Below are positions 1 through 8,836 of a stretch of DNA of 42,364 nt, piece after piece; position 1 is the first letter of the stretch, and every line of letters begins with the position of its first letter. Source of the stretch: a virus; IMG/VR virus record IMGVR_UViG_3300032291_001319, positions 1 to 42,364 of that record, one strand, 5' to 3'. A program made the translations under genes and the position numbers. The notes beneath the pieces were generated by a model, which worked only from the letters and a program-made list of their open reading frames with translations, was not told the DNA's origin and ran no database searches.

Positions 1-962
1 CCTTTGTAACCAACCAATACTGGTTGTGTATCTGATGCGTAGCTGTTTACGAATACACGCATTGCGCCATTCAATGTACCAACGAACTTAGTGTTTGTTG
101 GAGCTTCAAATGTACCTTCTGTACTACGAGCAAAAGCTGAAGTAGTTGCAGATTGTAACACTGTTAATGCTTCTGGACTTACAACAGCCCAGTTACCAGC
201 ACCACGACGTGTACGTTGAGCGATCAAGTTAGCTGCACGGTTAATTAAAACAGCAAGAGCAGCATGCTCGTCACCTACGAACGTAGCTGTACCTGATACA
301 GTAGCTTGGTTGTAGTTAAATGTATTACCAGAAAGACTAGCTAAACTAGCTAAAATTTCTTGGTCAATTTCAACTGTAATTTCTTGAGCTAAAGCTGCCA
401 TGATTTCTGCTTCAACATCTAAACCGTGCATAGATTGTGCATCTTGCGCAGCTTCAAAAGTCCAACGTGCAGACAATTTACGTGTTTTAGCTTCAACAAC
501 TTGTTTCAAGATTTGAACGTTGATTCTGTTACCTGGTGTGCCTTCAAGTGTTGATGTTGAAGCAGCTTTACCAGCTGTTGTACCAGAGTAAGCAGTTGCA
601 ATTTTGAATGGACTTAGAGCTTCATCACCACCTACTGTGCTGTCGCCTGAAGTTGCTGTAACAGCATCTGCATAACGTACACGTAGTGTGTGGATTTGTG
701 CTACTGGACCAGTCATTGGTTGTACGCCAACGATTTCGTTAGCGATAACTGTTGGCATTACTCGACGAATTACTGGAAGGATCACGCGATTTAATGTAGC
801 TACGTTACCTACTGCTGTAGCGCCACTAGTTGCAGTTTCCATCAAGTGCTTCTTCGTATTTTCTAAGATTACAGCCATTGTAGTTCTTTTCGAACCTTGT
901 AGACCTTCTAACAGGGCGTCTTTGGTCTCGTTCCAACGGCCTTCTAATAGTTGGGTTGTCAT
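1..962 (-). CDS. 23: Major capsid protein gp23, 3' end outside window
   Basis: Main shell protein of the T4-type prohead. The frame is open from an ATG at 962 to the left edge, giving 320 residues, so the C-terminal part is missing (T4 gp23 has 521). The product starts MTTQLLEGRW and contains the gp23-typical stretch VEAKTRKLSARWTFEAAQD followed by MHGLDVEAEI. AAAGGA lies about 8 bases before the ATG. It is the last gene of the minus-strand head module, directly after scaffold gp22, as in T4. By analogy with T4 the N-terminal segment is probably removed by gp21. A Glu in LMETATSGATA near residue 42 is a possible cleavage point, but this is inference. Identification of the family is firm. Confidence 0.95.
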   Translation of the reverse strand, partial: MTTQLLEGRWNETKDALLEGLQGSKRTTMAVILENTKKHLMETATSGATAVGNVATLNRVILPVIRRVMPTVIANEIVGVQPMTGPVAQIHTLRVRYADAVTATSGDSTVGGDEALSPFKIATAYSGTTAGKAASTSTLEGTPGNRINVQILKQVVEAKTRKLSARWTFEAAQDAQSMHGLDVEAEIMAALAQEITVEIDQEILASLASLSGNTFNYNQATVSGTATFVGDEHAALAVLINRAANLIAQRTRRGAGNWAVVSPEALTVLQSATTSAFARSTEGTFEAPTNTKFVGTLNGAMRVFVNSYASDTQPVLVGYK

Positions 963-990
963 TTCTTATTTTCCTTTAAAAAAATTACTA

Positions 991-2085
991 CTATTTTAGC
1001 CCTGCTAAACGACGAATTTCCACAACATTGTTGAGAGATTCTTCGTTGGTTTTAGCAGATTTATCACCTGTCACTTCTACACGACTCTCAGCTAATACAG
1101 CTTTTTCAGCTTTGACAGCTGGAGTGTTGTTTAGAACTGCTGGTAGATACTTGTCATATGCAGTTTGTAGTCTTTCAGTCTGCACACTCTCGAGTAGGCT
1201 GTTCATTACTTCAGCTTTCTCTTTGTTTAATGTCTTAAGTAATCCATCAAGTTTTTCCTTGCGGTTAATACCTTCTGTGATTACGCGAACTTCACGGTTC
1301 TTAGATTCAACTAGTGCTTCTTTTTCTGTAATTGCTTTTTGACTTTCAGCAATGATAGCATCTTTCTCTGCTAACGCTGCTTGAAGTTTTGCGAATTCTT
1401 TGTTCTCACTAAGATGAGTTCCAGCGAATTCTGTAGCAAATGCTTCAAATAAGCGACGTCCAAACATGTTCTCGCGAGCAGCTTGAATATCTTCTTTAAG
1501 TTGAGCCAATTCTGAGCCTAGATTGTTTGCTACTGCTTCCTTAACAAGTTTAGCACTGCGTTTAACAAAAGCCGTTTGTAGTTCAGCTAGTTTTGATTTA
1601 GCTTCTGCAACAAGTTTAACTTTAGTTTCAACAACAGCTTGCTTGTCTTGGTCAAACTCTTTGATCTCTTCAGCTAGTGCATGGATAACAAATTGTTCTA
1701 ACTTAGCAACTGCTTCAGTTTGAACTTTCTTATCTTCACGTAGTTCTTTGATCTCTTCAGCTAATTTAGTAACCATAAAGTCATTAAATTTGCCTGCTGA
1801 TTCTACCATGTGACGTTTAAATTTCACGCGGTCTTCAGTAAGAGCCTGTTTCTCTTCGGCGAACTCTTTGAGTTCAGCGGTGAGACTTTCAGTAACCATC
1901 TTGTCTAGAGCTTCAACCATTACATTTTTGTCGTGCTCATAGCGGCCAGCGAATTCTTCACGCAATTCTGCGCGAATAACATCACGTGCTTCATTTAACT
2001 TTGATTCCCAAGCTTCATTTAAAGCTGATTGGGTTTCTTCGTTAATGATACCACTATCTAACAATGGTTTGATAGCATCTAACAT
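991..2085 (-). CDS. 22: Prohead core scaffold protein gp22
   Basis: Internal scaffold around which the gp23 shell assembles; in T4 it is degraded by gp21 during maturation. The 364-residue product is almost wholly charged and helical, with long Glu/Lys/Ala heptad-like stretches (roughly residues 20-280) predicting coiled coil. Repeated segments of the form LAEEIKEL and LVAEAKSKLAEL occur. It is longer than T4 gp22 (269), as is common in aquatic T4-like phages. The start at 2085 has a clear GGAG five bases upstream and lies 9 bases after the gp21 stop, so the genes are probably cotranscribed. The function rests on position between gp21 and gp23 and on composition as much as on motifs. Confidence 0.88.
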   Translation of the reverse strand: MLDAIKPLLDSGIINEETQSALNEAWESKLNEARDVIRAELREEFAGRYEHDKNVMVEALDKMVTESLTAELKEFAEEKQALTEDRVKFKRHMVESAGKFNDFMVTKLAEEIKELREDKKVQTEAVAKLEQFVIHALAEEIKEFDQDKQAVVETKVKLVAEAKSKLAELQTAFVKRSAKLVKEAVANNLGSELAQLKEDIQAARENMFGRRLFEAFATEFAGTHLSENKEFAKLQAALAEKDAIIAESQKAITEKEALVESKNREVRVITEGINRKEKLDGLLKTLNKEKAEVMNSLLESVQTERLQTAYDKYLPAVLNNTPAVKAEKAVLAESRVEVTGDKSAKTNEESLNNVVEIRRLAGLK

Positions 2086-2094
2086 TACGATCTC

Positions 2095-2736
2095 CTATTT
2101 AATTTTCAAATCTTTGATAATGCCTTTTACAGCTTCTCTTAGATATTTTTGTACCTTTTGATCTGCGCTGGCTTCTTTTGCCAATTCGAATACCTTACTG
2201 CCACCCTTCATATTCATCAGTCCTTCGTAAATCGCTGTTGGATATGCATTTGGTGCGCTTGGTTGCGCAACTACATCTACTGTGACTATTTCAAAGTCAC
2301 TTACTCGGCCGTCTCCCTCGCCTACGTTACCACTACCACGAGATGAAACACCTAATTTTACTCCTGATTCCAACATTGTTGTTACTAACAAACCCATTGG
2401 AGTAGGAAGAATCTTTAATTTACCAAAACCATTAGGACCATCCATCCACATATCTGTAATCATATGTGAAACACGATCTAAATTAATTTTCAAATCATCA
2501 GGGTGATCTACTTCGCCTAAGACGCTGTAACCACCCTTGATTTGTTCATTTAGTGTGCTAACGGCTTTTTCAATCTCATTTACTGGATATACACGTTCAT
2601 TGTGATTTTTAACGCCACCTTGAATGAAAATACCTTTCATGTAAAGATTCTTACCTTTGCCGTCAGCTGTGCCTTCAGTGATAACTTCCATGCGGGCTGC
2701 GTCAAATGTTAAGTTCTCTTTAAGATAAAATGCCAT
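2095..2736 (-). CDS. 21: Prohead core protease gp21
   Basis: Serine protease of the T4 prohead (herpesvirus-assemblin/HK97-protease-like fold) that cleaves scaffold, core proteins and the capsid N-terminus before DNA packaging. The 213-residue product matches T4 gp21 in size. The family core is visible: GEVDHPDD at residues 74-81 holds the likely catalytic His78, and LGVSSRGSG at 129-136 holds the nucleophile Ser (131 or 132). VTVDVVAQPS follows at 151-160. The N-terminal MKGIFIQGGVKNHNERVYP is also typical. An AGGAAA sequence precedes the ATG. The gene lies between the acidic core protein and gp22, the T4 order. Confidence is high. Confidence 0.93.
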   Translation of the reverse strand: MAFYLKENLTFDAARMEVITEGTADGKGKNLYMKGIFIQGGVKNHNERVYPVNEIEKAVSTLNEQIKGGYSVLGEVDHPDDLKINLDRVSHMITDMWMDGPNGFGKLKILPTPMGLLVTTMLESGVKLGVSSRGSGNVGEGDGRVSDFEIVTVDVVAQPSAPNAYPTAIYEGLMNMKGGSKVFELAKEASADQKVQKYLREAVKGIIKDLKIK

Positions 2737-2749
2737 TATAGTTTCCTAA

Positions 2750-3625
2750 TTATCTTGCTAGTGGGCTAGTTTTGTTAATAGCAACGCTACCATTATTACC
2801 AGCTAACTTACCTTCTTGTCCACCTTGTTGTGTTTCTTTTGTTTTAAATGCTGTTTTACCTGCATTAGCACCTGGTTTGTTTTGTGGGTTAGATACTAGT
2901 GTACCTTTTGGTTTTTCGCCAGCTTGTGGACGATTACCGTCTTGATCTGCATTACCACCTTTAGATAATACTGCTGTGCCACCCATGTCATTCTTACCAG
3001 CTACTGTTGATTTTTTGTTAACTGCTACACTTTTACCTGTACCAACTGCTGCACCTTCTGTATTAGCTGGTGTAGCTACTTTTTCAACGTATTCACGTAC
3101 GATAGATTCATCAACATCTTTGTCTTCTTCTTCGTCGTCTTCTTCTTTGTCTTCAGCTTCGTAGAATTCTTCTTGGCCTAGCTCTTCGCCGTCCATTTCT
3201 TCAGAACCTTCGTCATCACCGTGGATACCTGGCATCATTTCTTCTTCAGATTCTTCACCAGCCATTAGTGCGTCAAATTCAGCTTTAAGTTCGTCTAATG
3301 CTGATTCTAAGTCGTCAACACGTGCTTCAACGCCTTCTTCTTCGCCGTTTTCTTCTGAACCAAATTCTTCAGCATCCATAGAATCCATAGCACCTTCTTC
3401 GCCATTTTCTTCTTCTTCTTCAGAAATACCTTCTTCGTCTAGGCTAATTTCGTCTACTAGATCTTCAACTTCATTACCACCAACTTCATCAAGGTCTTCT
3501 TCAGCTACTAGATTTTCATAGATATCGCGTGATTTTTGCACAACGATTTCGTGGAATAGTTCACGAGCTTTGTCTGTCTCATCGTTGATGATGAATTCGA
3601 CTAATTGTTCGTATTTGTTGTTCAT
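2750..3625 (-). CDS. Acidic prohead core protein, gp67/gp68 position
   Basis: A 291-residue protein between gp20 and gp21, where T4 has the small core proteins gp67 and gp68. The first 40 residues (KARELFHEIVVQKSRDIYENL) form a conserved-looking amphipathic helix. Residues about 40-180 are extremely acidic, with runs such as SEEEEENGEE and EEDDEEEDKD, broken by a short predicted coiled coil (VDDLESALDELKAEFDALM). The last 110 residues are low-complexity Gly/Asn/Lys/Thr. Acidic composition recalls T4 gp67, but no alignment is claimed. A strong AAGGAG lies 6 bases before the ATG. Probable role: part of the prohead core, cleaved and possibly retained as peptides. The exact T4 equivalent is uncertain. 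Confidence 0.75.
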   Translation of the reverse strand: MNNKYEQLVEFIINDETDKARELFHEIVVQKSRDIYENLVAEEDLDEVGGNEVEDLVDEISLDEEGISEEEEENGEEGAMDSMDAEEFGSEENGEEEGVEARVDDLESALDELKAEFDALMAGEESEEEMMPGIHGDDEGSEEMDGEELGQEEFYEAEDKEEDDEEEDKDVDESIVREYVEKVATPANTEGAAVGTGKSVAVNKKSTVAGKNDMGGTAVLSKGGNADQDGNRPQAGEKPKGTLVSNPQNKPGANAGKTAFKTKETQQGGQEGKLAGNNGSVAINKTSPLAR

Positions 3626-3683
3626 TATGAACTCCTTAAAAATTAATATTAAATCCGGACTAATACTTCATTGAAATGTATTA

Positions 3684-3691
3684 TGTTTATA
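3684..3691 (-). promoter_or_regulatory. Possible late promoter before the acidic core gene
   Basis: The minus strand reads TATAAACA, one base away from the T4 late consensus TATAAATA. It lies in the only sizeable gap of the head module (3626-3755) and about 60 bases before the acidic core gene. No -35 element is seen, as expected for a late promoter. The match is imperfect and the region is AT-rich, so this is tentative. Confidence 0.3.
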
Positions 3692-3755
3692 TATTTAACA
3701 GAATTGTTACAAAAGGGGGTTAAATGCTATGTTTTTGAATCGTTTTGGCGGATAA

Positions 3756-3977
3756 CTACATCATTGGAGCAGCGGCTGGAGCTTTATACTGCGTTTGCAC
3801 AGTTTCAATCTTTTTTTCATGCTCTAGTTTACGTATATCATTCATGATACGCAGACGGTTTAGTTGTTTTAATGTCAACTTGGTTTTGCGTAGGTCGCTG
3901 AGCTTTAGAGCCGTATTATCTTCTCTCTCATTTCCGTAGCCTTTAGGCAAGTCTTCAAATACTTCTAGTAGGTTCAT
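3756..3977 (-). CDS. Small conserved head-module protein of unknown function
   Basis: A 73-residue protein directly after portal gp20. The frame can be extended to a TTG at 3992, but the ATG at 3977 is preferred; neither has a clear Shine-Dalgarno sequence. The product is highly basic and helical (LSDLRKTKLTLKQLNRLRIM), with a short Ala/Pro tail (KAPAAAPMM). Small ORFs of this kind between gp20 and gp21 are familiar from aquatic T4-like phages, and by place it corresponds to T4 gp67/gp68. No enzymatic motif is visible. A structural or core-associated role is inferred only from position. Confidence 0.7.
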   Translation of the reverse strand: MNLLEVFEDLPKGYGNEREDNTALKLSDLRKTKLTLKQLNRLRIMNDIRKLEHEKKIETVQTQYKAPAAAPMM

Positions 3978-3995
3978 AACTTTATTTACCAAATA

Positions 3996-5708
3996 TTACA
4001 AACCTAAGCCACCACCAGCACCAGTTTCTGGTCCAGCGCCTGCCATATTAGGTTGTCCTTGAGGAGGAACACCTTCTGCACCTGGCAATGGAGCCTGAGG
4101 AGTTAGTGCGTCCATGTCTTGTTGTATACCAGCATTGGTAACTCCAACACTGCGCAATCCAGCAGCTGGTATATCTGTAGTTTCAACTGTGCCATTTTCC
4201 TGTGCCCATAGTTCATCATTGCGTGTCATTTCTTCTTCGCTGAGATCTAAATATCGTTCTAGCAAGAATCGTTTGCTTAGATAAGGTATAGGTTCTAACT
4301 GTGTAAACGTAGCGATGCGCACCGCATCAACTTCTGCTTGACGATATTTGGCAAAGTTTTGTGGTTCGTTAAATCGTAAATCAAACAGACTATTGTCAAT
4401 GTTAATGCCTCTCCAGCGCATGAACATCTTAAATTCTGTGTCTAATTTTTCTGCAATCATAGTCTGTAGACGCATACAGTATTGATTAAATCGCCATTCT
4501 TGTATCAATGCTGTGGTAGTCTTACCATCACTGTAAGTACGCTCACTTTCGTCTGTGCCTGTTGGCAAATAACTGCTGGGAATACGTAAACCGCGGAACA
4601 TCTTGTTAGTAAAGTAGCGTAAATCAGTGATTTCGCCTAGATTTTGTCCACCTGGAAATGTTTCAACAGTCGAGCCACGACCGTCGGCTGTAGTTGGAAA
4701 GAAGTAGTCTTCGTTAGTGCTTAATGGATTGTATGTGGCATCCATCATGTTTTGCCCACCACCAGTTTGTGTAGGGATACGACGTTGATGAATTTCGTTT
4801 TTGATACGATCAACATAGGCCATGGCCAAGTGTGTGGGCATGTTGCCCACGTCAATCTTAAAGATTCTGCGTTCTGGAGCACGTTGTATACGATAGATGA
4901 TGATAGCATCTTCTAGCAGTTCTTTTTGTTTGAATATCTTAAAGATACTTTCTAATACACTGTTACCAAACGGCCAGTTTAGATCTAGACCTTCTGTTAG
5001 GCTGATATGGACCACGTGTTCTGCATCAATAACTGCTTCGTTCTGTGCATGGCTAAACCGGCTACCACCACTGTAAGGTGTTTGTGGTTGTATATATGCA
5101 CCGCTTGGGCCACCTACCTGTGGGTGATTAATAAATGTGTCACTTGAGCTTAAGGCTGTGGCTGTCAAATTTTGAAAATTGATATTTAGATCTTTGATAA
5201 CGTATTGCTCTGGCTTTTTGCCTTCTGATTCATTTACGATAACCTTAGTAACTTTGAACATCTCTGTCCAAAATAACTTAAATGTTTCTGGATCACGTAA
5301 GAATACCTGATCACCATATTTGATAGTATTACGTACTATTTTAAATAGGCGTTTGTTAAGATCGTTTAAGCTGACCCATTGTTGTAGTTGCTCACGGATA
5401 ATCTTAACTTCGTTGTCTGTTGGATTTTCTTTGAAAAATAGATCAAAGCCTGTGCCATTTTCAACGTTTGGCTGTGTCATAAATTCAGCAAGAATATCTA
5501 ATGCCGCATTGACTTCGCTGTCCATGTCCATTTGCTCATATTGATTGTAGCGTTCTGTACGATTTGGGTGACCAATGTAGACTTCTGGTAATTGACTAGC
5601 AAAATTACGATAACCAGGATCTGGTAAATTACTGCTGCTATTACCAATTGGGCTCATCAAGCCACTGGTGTTAGGATTTGCTGTTTTGAAGTATTTTTTC
5701 CAAGCCAT
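3996..5708 (-). CDS. 20: Portal vertex protein gp20
   Basis: Forms the dodecameric portal at the unique capsid vertex through which DNA is packaged and to which the neck attaches. It has 570 residues, near T4 gp20 (524). Family-typical stretches include NRTERYNQYEQMDMDSEVNA near the N-terminus, RIKNEIHQRRIPTQTGG in the middle and GEITDLRYFTNKMFRGLRIP followed by SSYLP. These are the conserved regions used in gp20 phylogenies. The C-terminal 45 residues are a Pro/Gly/Ala-rich tail. The start at 5708 (MAWKKYFKTANP) follows GAGAG about 8 bases upstream and a late promoter motif at 5730-5737. It is the first gene of the minus-strand head operon. Confidence 0.95.
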   Translation of the reverse strand: MAWKKYFKTANPNTSGLMSPIGNSSSNLPDPGYRNFASQLPEVYIGHPNRTERYNQYEQMDMDSEVNAALDILAEFMTQPNVENGTGFDLFFKENPTDNEVKIIREQLQQWVSLNDLNKRLFKIVRNTIKYGDQVFLRDPETFKLFWTEMFKVTKVIVNESEGKKPEQYVIKDLNINFQNLTATALSSSDTFINHPQVGGPSGAYIQPQTPYSGGSRFSHAQNEAVIDAEHVVHISLTEGLDLNWPFGNSVLESIFKIFKQKELLEDAIIIYRIQRAPERRIFKIDVGNMPTHLAMAYVDRIKNEIHQRRIPTQTGGGQNMMDATYNPLSTNEDYFFPTTADGRGSTVETFPGGQNLGEITDLRYFTNKMFRGLRIPSSYLPTGTDESERTYSDGKTTTALIQEWRFNQYCMRLQTMIAEKLDTEFKMFMRWRGINIDNSLFDLRFNEPQNFAKYRQAEVDAVRIATFTQLEPIPYLSKRFLLERYLDLSEEEMTRNDELWAQENGTVETTDIPAAGLRSVGVTNAGIQQDMDALTPQAPLPGAEGVPPQGQPNMAGAGPETGAGGGLGL

Positions 5709-5729
5709 AGTAATCTCTCAAGTTTGTAG

Positions 5730-5737
5730 TATTTATC
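5730..5737 (-). promoter_or_regulatory. T4-type late promoter for the gp20 head operon
   Basis: The minus strand reads GATAAATA, matching seven of eight positions of the T4 late consensus TATAAATA. Transcription would start about 6 bases downstream, leaving a leader of roughly 15 bases before the gp20 ATG. It sits in the 32-base gap between the tape-measure stop and gp20, with no -35 element, as expected for a gp55-dependent promoter. Confidence 0.6.
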
Positions 5738-5740
5738 ACT

Positions 5741-7933
5741 CTACATGCTGGCCTGCAAAATTCCTGATGTAAGTGTATTATTTTTCTGCATGCTACTCAA
5801 AATTTGAGTTAGTACACCAGTTTGTTGATGCACTGCGGCGGTTAAACTTGAACTATCTAAACTTACCGGAATTGAACGATTATCTGGCAATGGCACTACA
5901 GCTTCTGTGCCATGCAGTGTTGCCGCAAACCCACTAACCGATCCTGACAAGACACCACCACCTGCGGCACTAGGTGGGCTATATGTTCCTTCCAGTGTCC
6001 CGCCTTTGCCTTGGTAAGGTGCTTGTTTTGATGAAGCTTGAGCTCCAGCCAATGCTTCACCTGCGCCTGATCCTGTGTCTGTTGATGAAAATACCTTGCC
6101 ATCAACACCTGATAACAGACCACCTAATCCTGGTAATATAGCATTTGCTTTACCAGCACTGGCTCCGCCACCGCCACCTAATCCAGTTAATTGTTGAATT
6201 GCTTGAACAATACCAACTTTGCCAGTGATGATGTCTAACCCTGTGTTTACTACTTTGAATGTCATTTCTGTTGCAGACATCATAGCTGCCGTATAGGCCG
6301 GCAGTGCAGATCCTGCAATACCTTCCATACGATTTTGGAATGATGTCATCACTTCAACTAGACCAACATAAGTTCCGGTTAGCCCATCGCTGATACTAGC
6401 CTGTTGTTCTGCAGCTGCCATGCTGGCTTCAGCCGCACTGGGATCATACCGGTATTGTCTTAAGGCATTACCAAATTGGCTCATACCTTGTGCTACCGCC
6501 GATGTACCACTAGGGTTCATTAATGTAGCAAAGTCTGTAGCACTATCTCCTGCAATTCTATAAGCAGTAGCCGCTTCTGCTAGATTACGCTGTGTAGCAG
6601 TAACCATGTTGGTGTTGCCCATTGTGACCTGCTGAGCGGTTTTATTCAACATGGCCATGATCTGCTGATTACCAGCAATTACCGGATCAGTGATGGTACC
6701 ACCAGCTAATAATTGTGCTAGTGCAGACTGTAGTTTTGGACCTTGTTGCCCTGGTAGCGCAGCCATGGCAGCATACGCATCTTGAAATGCTACCGATTGG
6801 CTGGCAGTTAATTTAGTCATTAGTGCGCCGCGCTGTGCTTCTGCACGTGCCTGATCTAGTAATTTTTGTGCGTCTTGACCAGTGAGATCACTAAGGACTT
6901 TTAGATTTTTTGCATAGGCATTAGTATAGGTAGCAATATCACCCTCAGTTATGTTAGTCAGATCCATGCCCAATGATCGCATCTGCGCCATGGCCGCTGA
7001 CATAACCTTGCCTTGTTGTTGGAAGGTATACCCTAATGCCAACAGAGAATCACGCACACTTACACCACTTTTAGTAGTAGTATTTGCTAGTCCGCTAAAT
7101 CCTTTAGCTAGTAATCTTGTAGCATCGCCTGCGGTGAAGCCCATGGCAGTAATTTCTTCTCTGCTGGCCACAACAGATTTGGTAAAGTTTACTATACCCA
7201 CACCCGATTGATTGGCGTACATGGCCATTTCTGTCATGCCGCCTGCAAAGCTGGCCGCGATAGTGCTGAAATCTGCTAGTTGGTCTGCACGTTTTTGAAA
7301 TTCTTTGGCCAGTACTTCGTTGGCTGCTGTGGCTATTTGATTGGCAAAATCAACAACCTGATGTGCTAGGTCACCAAATGCACCTACGATAGCAGCTAGA
7401 CCATCGCCAATAAATGGTACCCACCCCACTGCGGCTTTACCTAAGGCCGTGATAACGTCTACACTAATTTTGGCTATGCTGGTAGTAAGATTAATAGTCG
7501 TTTGCAGTATACCTTTACCAGCTGCAATAGGATCTCTGGCCATCTCATCATAGGTAGAGATCATGCTGGCGAACACACTGGCTGTGGTCACTGCCAGTGT
7601 TGCTGAAATTCCTTTAACACCTTCACGTAGAGATTTACCTGCATCGCTAGCATCACGTTTGAACTGCTTAAACATTTCACTGGATTCTTTAGACTGTTTT
7701 TTAGCAGCCTCAATTTCTTTGTCCAGCTGACTGGTAGCTTCTTTGACAGATTTGGTATTTTTCTTTCTAGCCTCTTCTTCTTTGCGTATAGCTTCAAGTT
7801 TGGCTTTTTCTTCAGCTTGTTTGGTTCGATCACTCTTGCTAACAGCCTTGAGGATTTCCTGCATGGTGCTTTCTTGCGCCGCACCTTCTACAGTAACTTC
7901 ACCTACTCCGGGTATATCAATTTTAATTGCCAT
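5741..7933 (-). CDS. Tail tape-measure-like protein (gp29 equivalent)
   Basis: A 730-residue protein with features of a tail-length ruler. There is a highly charged predicted coiled coil at about residues 25-110 and hydrophobic segments near 110-210 (ISATLAVTTASVFASMIS; VGWVPFIGDGLAAIVGAFGD). A long Ala/Gln/Ser-rich helical middle follows, then a Gly-rich C-terminal region with GFAATLHGTEAVVPLPD, a sequence common near the end of tape-measure proteins. The ATG at 7933 is chosen over the upstream one because AGGAAA lies 6 bases before it and the product starts cleanly MAIKIDIPGVGEV. The gene diverges from the gp26-like gene, whose family acts in tail-hub assembly, which supports the call. Direct homology to T4 gp29 cannot be shown here. 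Confidence 0.75.
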   Translation of the reverse strand: MAIKIDIPGVGEVTVEGAAQESTMQEILKAVSKSDRTKQAEEKAKLEAIRKEEEARKKNTKSVKEATSQLDKEIEAAKKQSKESSEMFKQFKRDASDAGKSLREGVKGISATLAVTTASVFASMISTYDEMARDPIAAGKGILQTTINLTTSIAKISVDVITALGKAAVGWVPFIGDGLAAIVGAFGDLAHQVVDFANQIATAANEVLAKEFQKRADQLADFSTIAASFAGGMTEMAMYANQSGVGIVNFTKSVVASREEITAMGFTAGDATRLLAKGFSGLANTTTKSGVSVRDSLLALGYTFQQQGKVMSAAMAQMRSLGMDLTNITEGDIATYTNAYAKNLKVLSDLTGQDAQKLLDQARAEAQRGALMTKLTASQSVAFQDAYAAMAALPGQQGPKLQSALAQLLAGGTITDPVIAGNQQIMAMLNKTAQQVTMGNTNMVTATQRNLAEAATAYRIAGDSATDFATLMNPSGTSAVAQGMSQFGNALRQYRYDPSAAEASMAAAEQQASISDGLTGTYVGLVEVMTSFQNRMEGIAGSALPAYTAAMMSATEMTFKVVNTGLDIITGKVGIVQAIQQLTGLGGGGGASAGKANAILPGLGGLLSGVDGKVFSSTDTGSGAGEALAGAQASSKQAPYQGKGGTLEGTYSPPSAAGGGVLSGSVSGFAATLHGTEAVVPLPDNRSIPVSLDSSSLTAAVHQQTGVLTQILSSMQKNNTLTSGILQASM

Positions 7934-7944
7934 GGTTTTCCTAC

Positions 7945-7952
7945 CATAAATA
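7945..7952 (+). promoter_or_regulatory. Late promoter for the gp26 cassette
   Basis: The plus strand reads CATAAATA, one base from the T4 late consensus. Predicted transcription start is near 7958, giving a leader of about 33 bases to the gp26 ATG at 7991, with GGAG at 7976-7979. It is the mirror image of the minus-strand motif at 7969-7976. Confidence 0.5.
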
Positions 7953-7968
7953 TTAAGACTACTTATAC

Positions 7969-7976
7969 TATTTATG
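7969..7976 (-). promoter_or_regulatory. Late promoter for the tape-measure gene
   Basis: The minus strand reads CATAAATA, an exact inverted copy of the plus-strand motif at 7945-7952, with 16 bases between them. Predicted start is near 7963, giving a leader of about 30 bases to the tape-measure ATG. Because the two motifs point toward each other, each transcript crosses the other promoter. Confidence 0.5.
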
Positions 7977-7990
7977 GAGTTCAAAAACCA

Positions 7991-8836
7991 ATGGAATCAT
8001 CTATCAACAATAACCCGCTGGCCAAGCATTTTAGACAGCCTGCTATCTATTTAAAACTGCCCAGTGGCGGTAGATTTTATCCCGAAGGCACATTAGACAT
8101 TGGTGCTACAGGTGAAATTCCTATATATCCCATGACAGTTAAAGATGAACTCCTACTTAAAACTCCAGATGCCTTGATGAACGGCAGCAGTATTGTAGAA
8201 ATGATCCGTAGCTGTTGTCCAAGTATTAAAGATCCTTGGAATATGCCATTGGTTGATTTAGATCCTATACTGATTGCTATTCGTTTGGCCAGCTATGGCG
8301 AGGGCATGGACATGACCAGTAATTGTACACATTGCAGTGCTGAAAACGAACATACCATCGATCTACGCAAAGTCCTAGACAGTTTAAAACCTATTGCCAA
8401 CTATGACAAACAGAATTTCTTACATGGATTGGTATTTGATATACAACCGCAGACATTCCAAGAAATCAACACTGCTGGCCAGATCTCTTTTGAGCAACAG
8501 AAAATAGTAGCAGCGGTAGAAAACAGTGAATTGACAGCAGAAGAGAAAAAAGCACAGTTTGATGCCAGCTTTAAAAAACTCACTGATCTTAATATCAGTA
8601 CATTAGTAAACTGTATCCGCAGTATCACCACTGAAGATAATCAAATAGTTAGAGAAAAATCACTGATTATAGATTTCTTAAATCAAACAGATCGCAAGAC
8701 CTACGACGAAGTTAGAGACCTAGTAACAGATATTGTCAAAGCCAATGCTCTCGAATCGATGCCAGTTGTTTGTTCGTCGTGCGAAACAGAATATAAAATT
8801 AATTTAGATTTCAATCAATCAAATTTTTTCGTATAA
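7991..8836 (+). CDS. 26: gp26 family baseplate-hub / tail-assembly protein
   Basis: A 281-residue protein of the T4 gp26 type (T4_baseplate family), needed for hub assembly in T4 and found next to the tape-measure gene. The N-terminus has the family-typical AIYLKLPSGGRFYPEG (residues 18-33), then VKDELLLKTPDALMNG. Two Cys pairs, CTHC at 112-115 and CSSC at 261-264, look like the halves of a zinc ribbon. The ATG at 7991 is chosen because the open frame upstream of it runs antisense inside the tape-measure gene. The last codons (TCA AAT TTT TTC GTA TAA) form slippery sites that probably direct a fraction of ribosomes into the -1 frame. The gene would then give a 281-residue protein and a 356-residue fusion. 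Confidence 0.82.
   Translation: MESSINNNPLAKHFRQPAIYLKLPSGGRFYPEGTLDIGATGEIPIYPMTVKDELLLKTPDALMNGSSIVEMIRSCCPSIKDPWNMPLVDLDPILIAIRLASYGEGMDMTSNCTHCSAENEHTIDLRKVLDSLKPIANYDKQNFLHGLVFDIQPQTFQEINTAGQISFEQQKIVAAVENSELTAEEKKAQFDASFKKLTDLNISTLVNCIRSITTEDNQIVREKSLIIDFLNQTDRKTYDEVRDLVTDIVKANALESMPVVCSSCETEYKINLDFNQSNFFV

Noticed and set aside
688-999. 103-codon plus-strand frame opposite gp23
   Set aside because: Antisense to a firmly identified capsid gene; composition follows the opposite strand.
4834-4850. GC-rich 7-bp hairpin (GTGGGCA, TGT, TGCCCAC) inside gp20
   Set aside because: It encodes ordinary conserved portal residues and has no neighbouring signal; one short stem in 42 kb is expected by chance.
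7934-7984. Upstream start of the tape-measure gene (MNSINSISS)
   Set aside because: The added 17 residues overlap both late promoter motifs, and the ATG at 7933 has its own AGGAAA.
7817-7990. Upstream extension of the gp26 frame
   Set aside because: It runs antisense through the 5' end of the tape-measure gene; gp26 family similarity begins only after the ATG at 7991.
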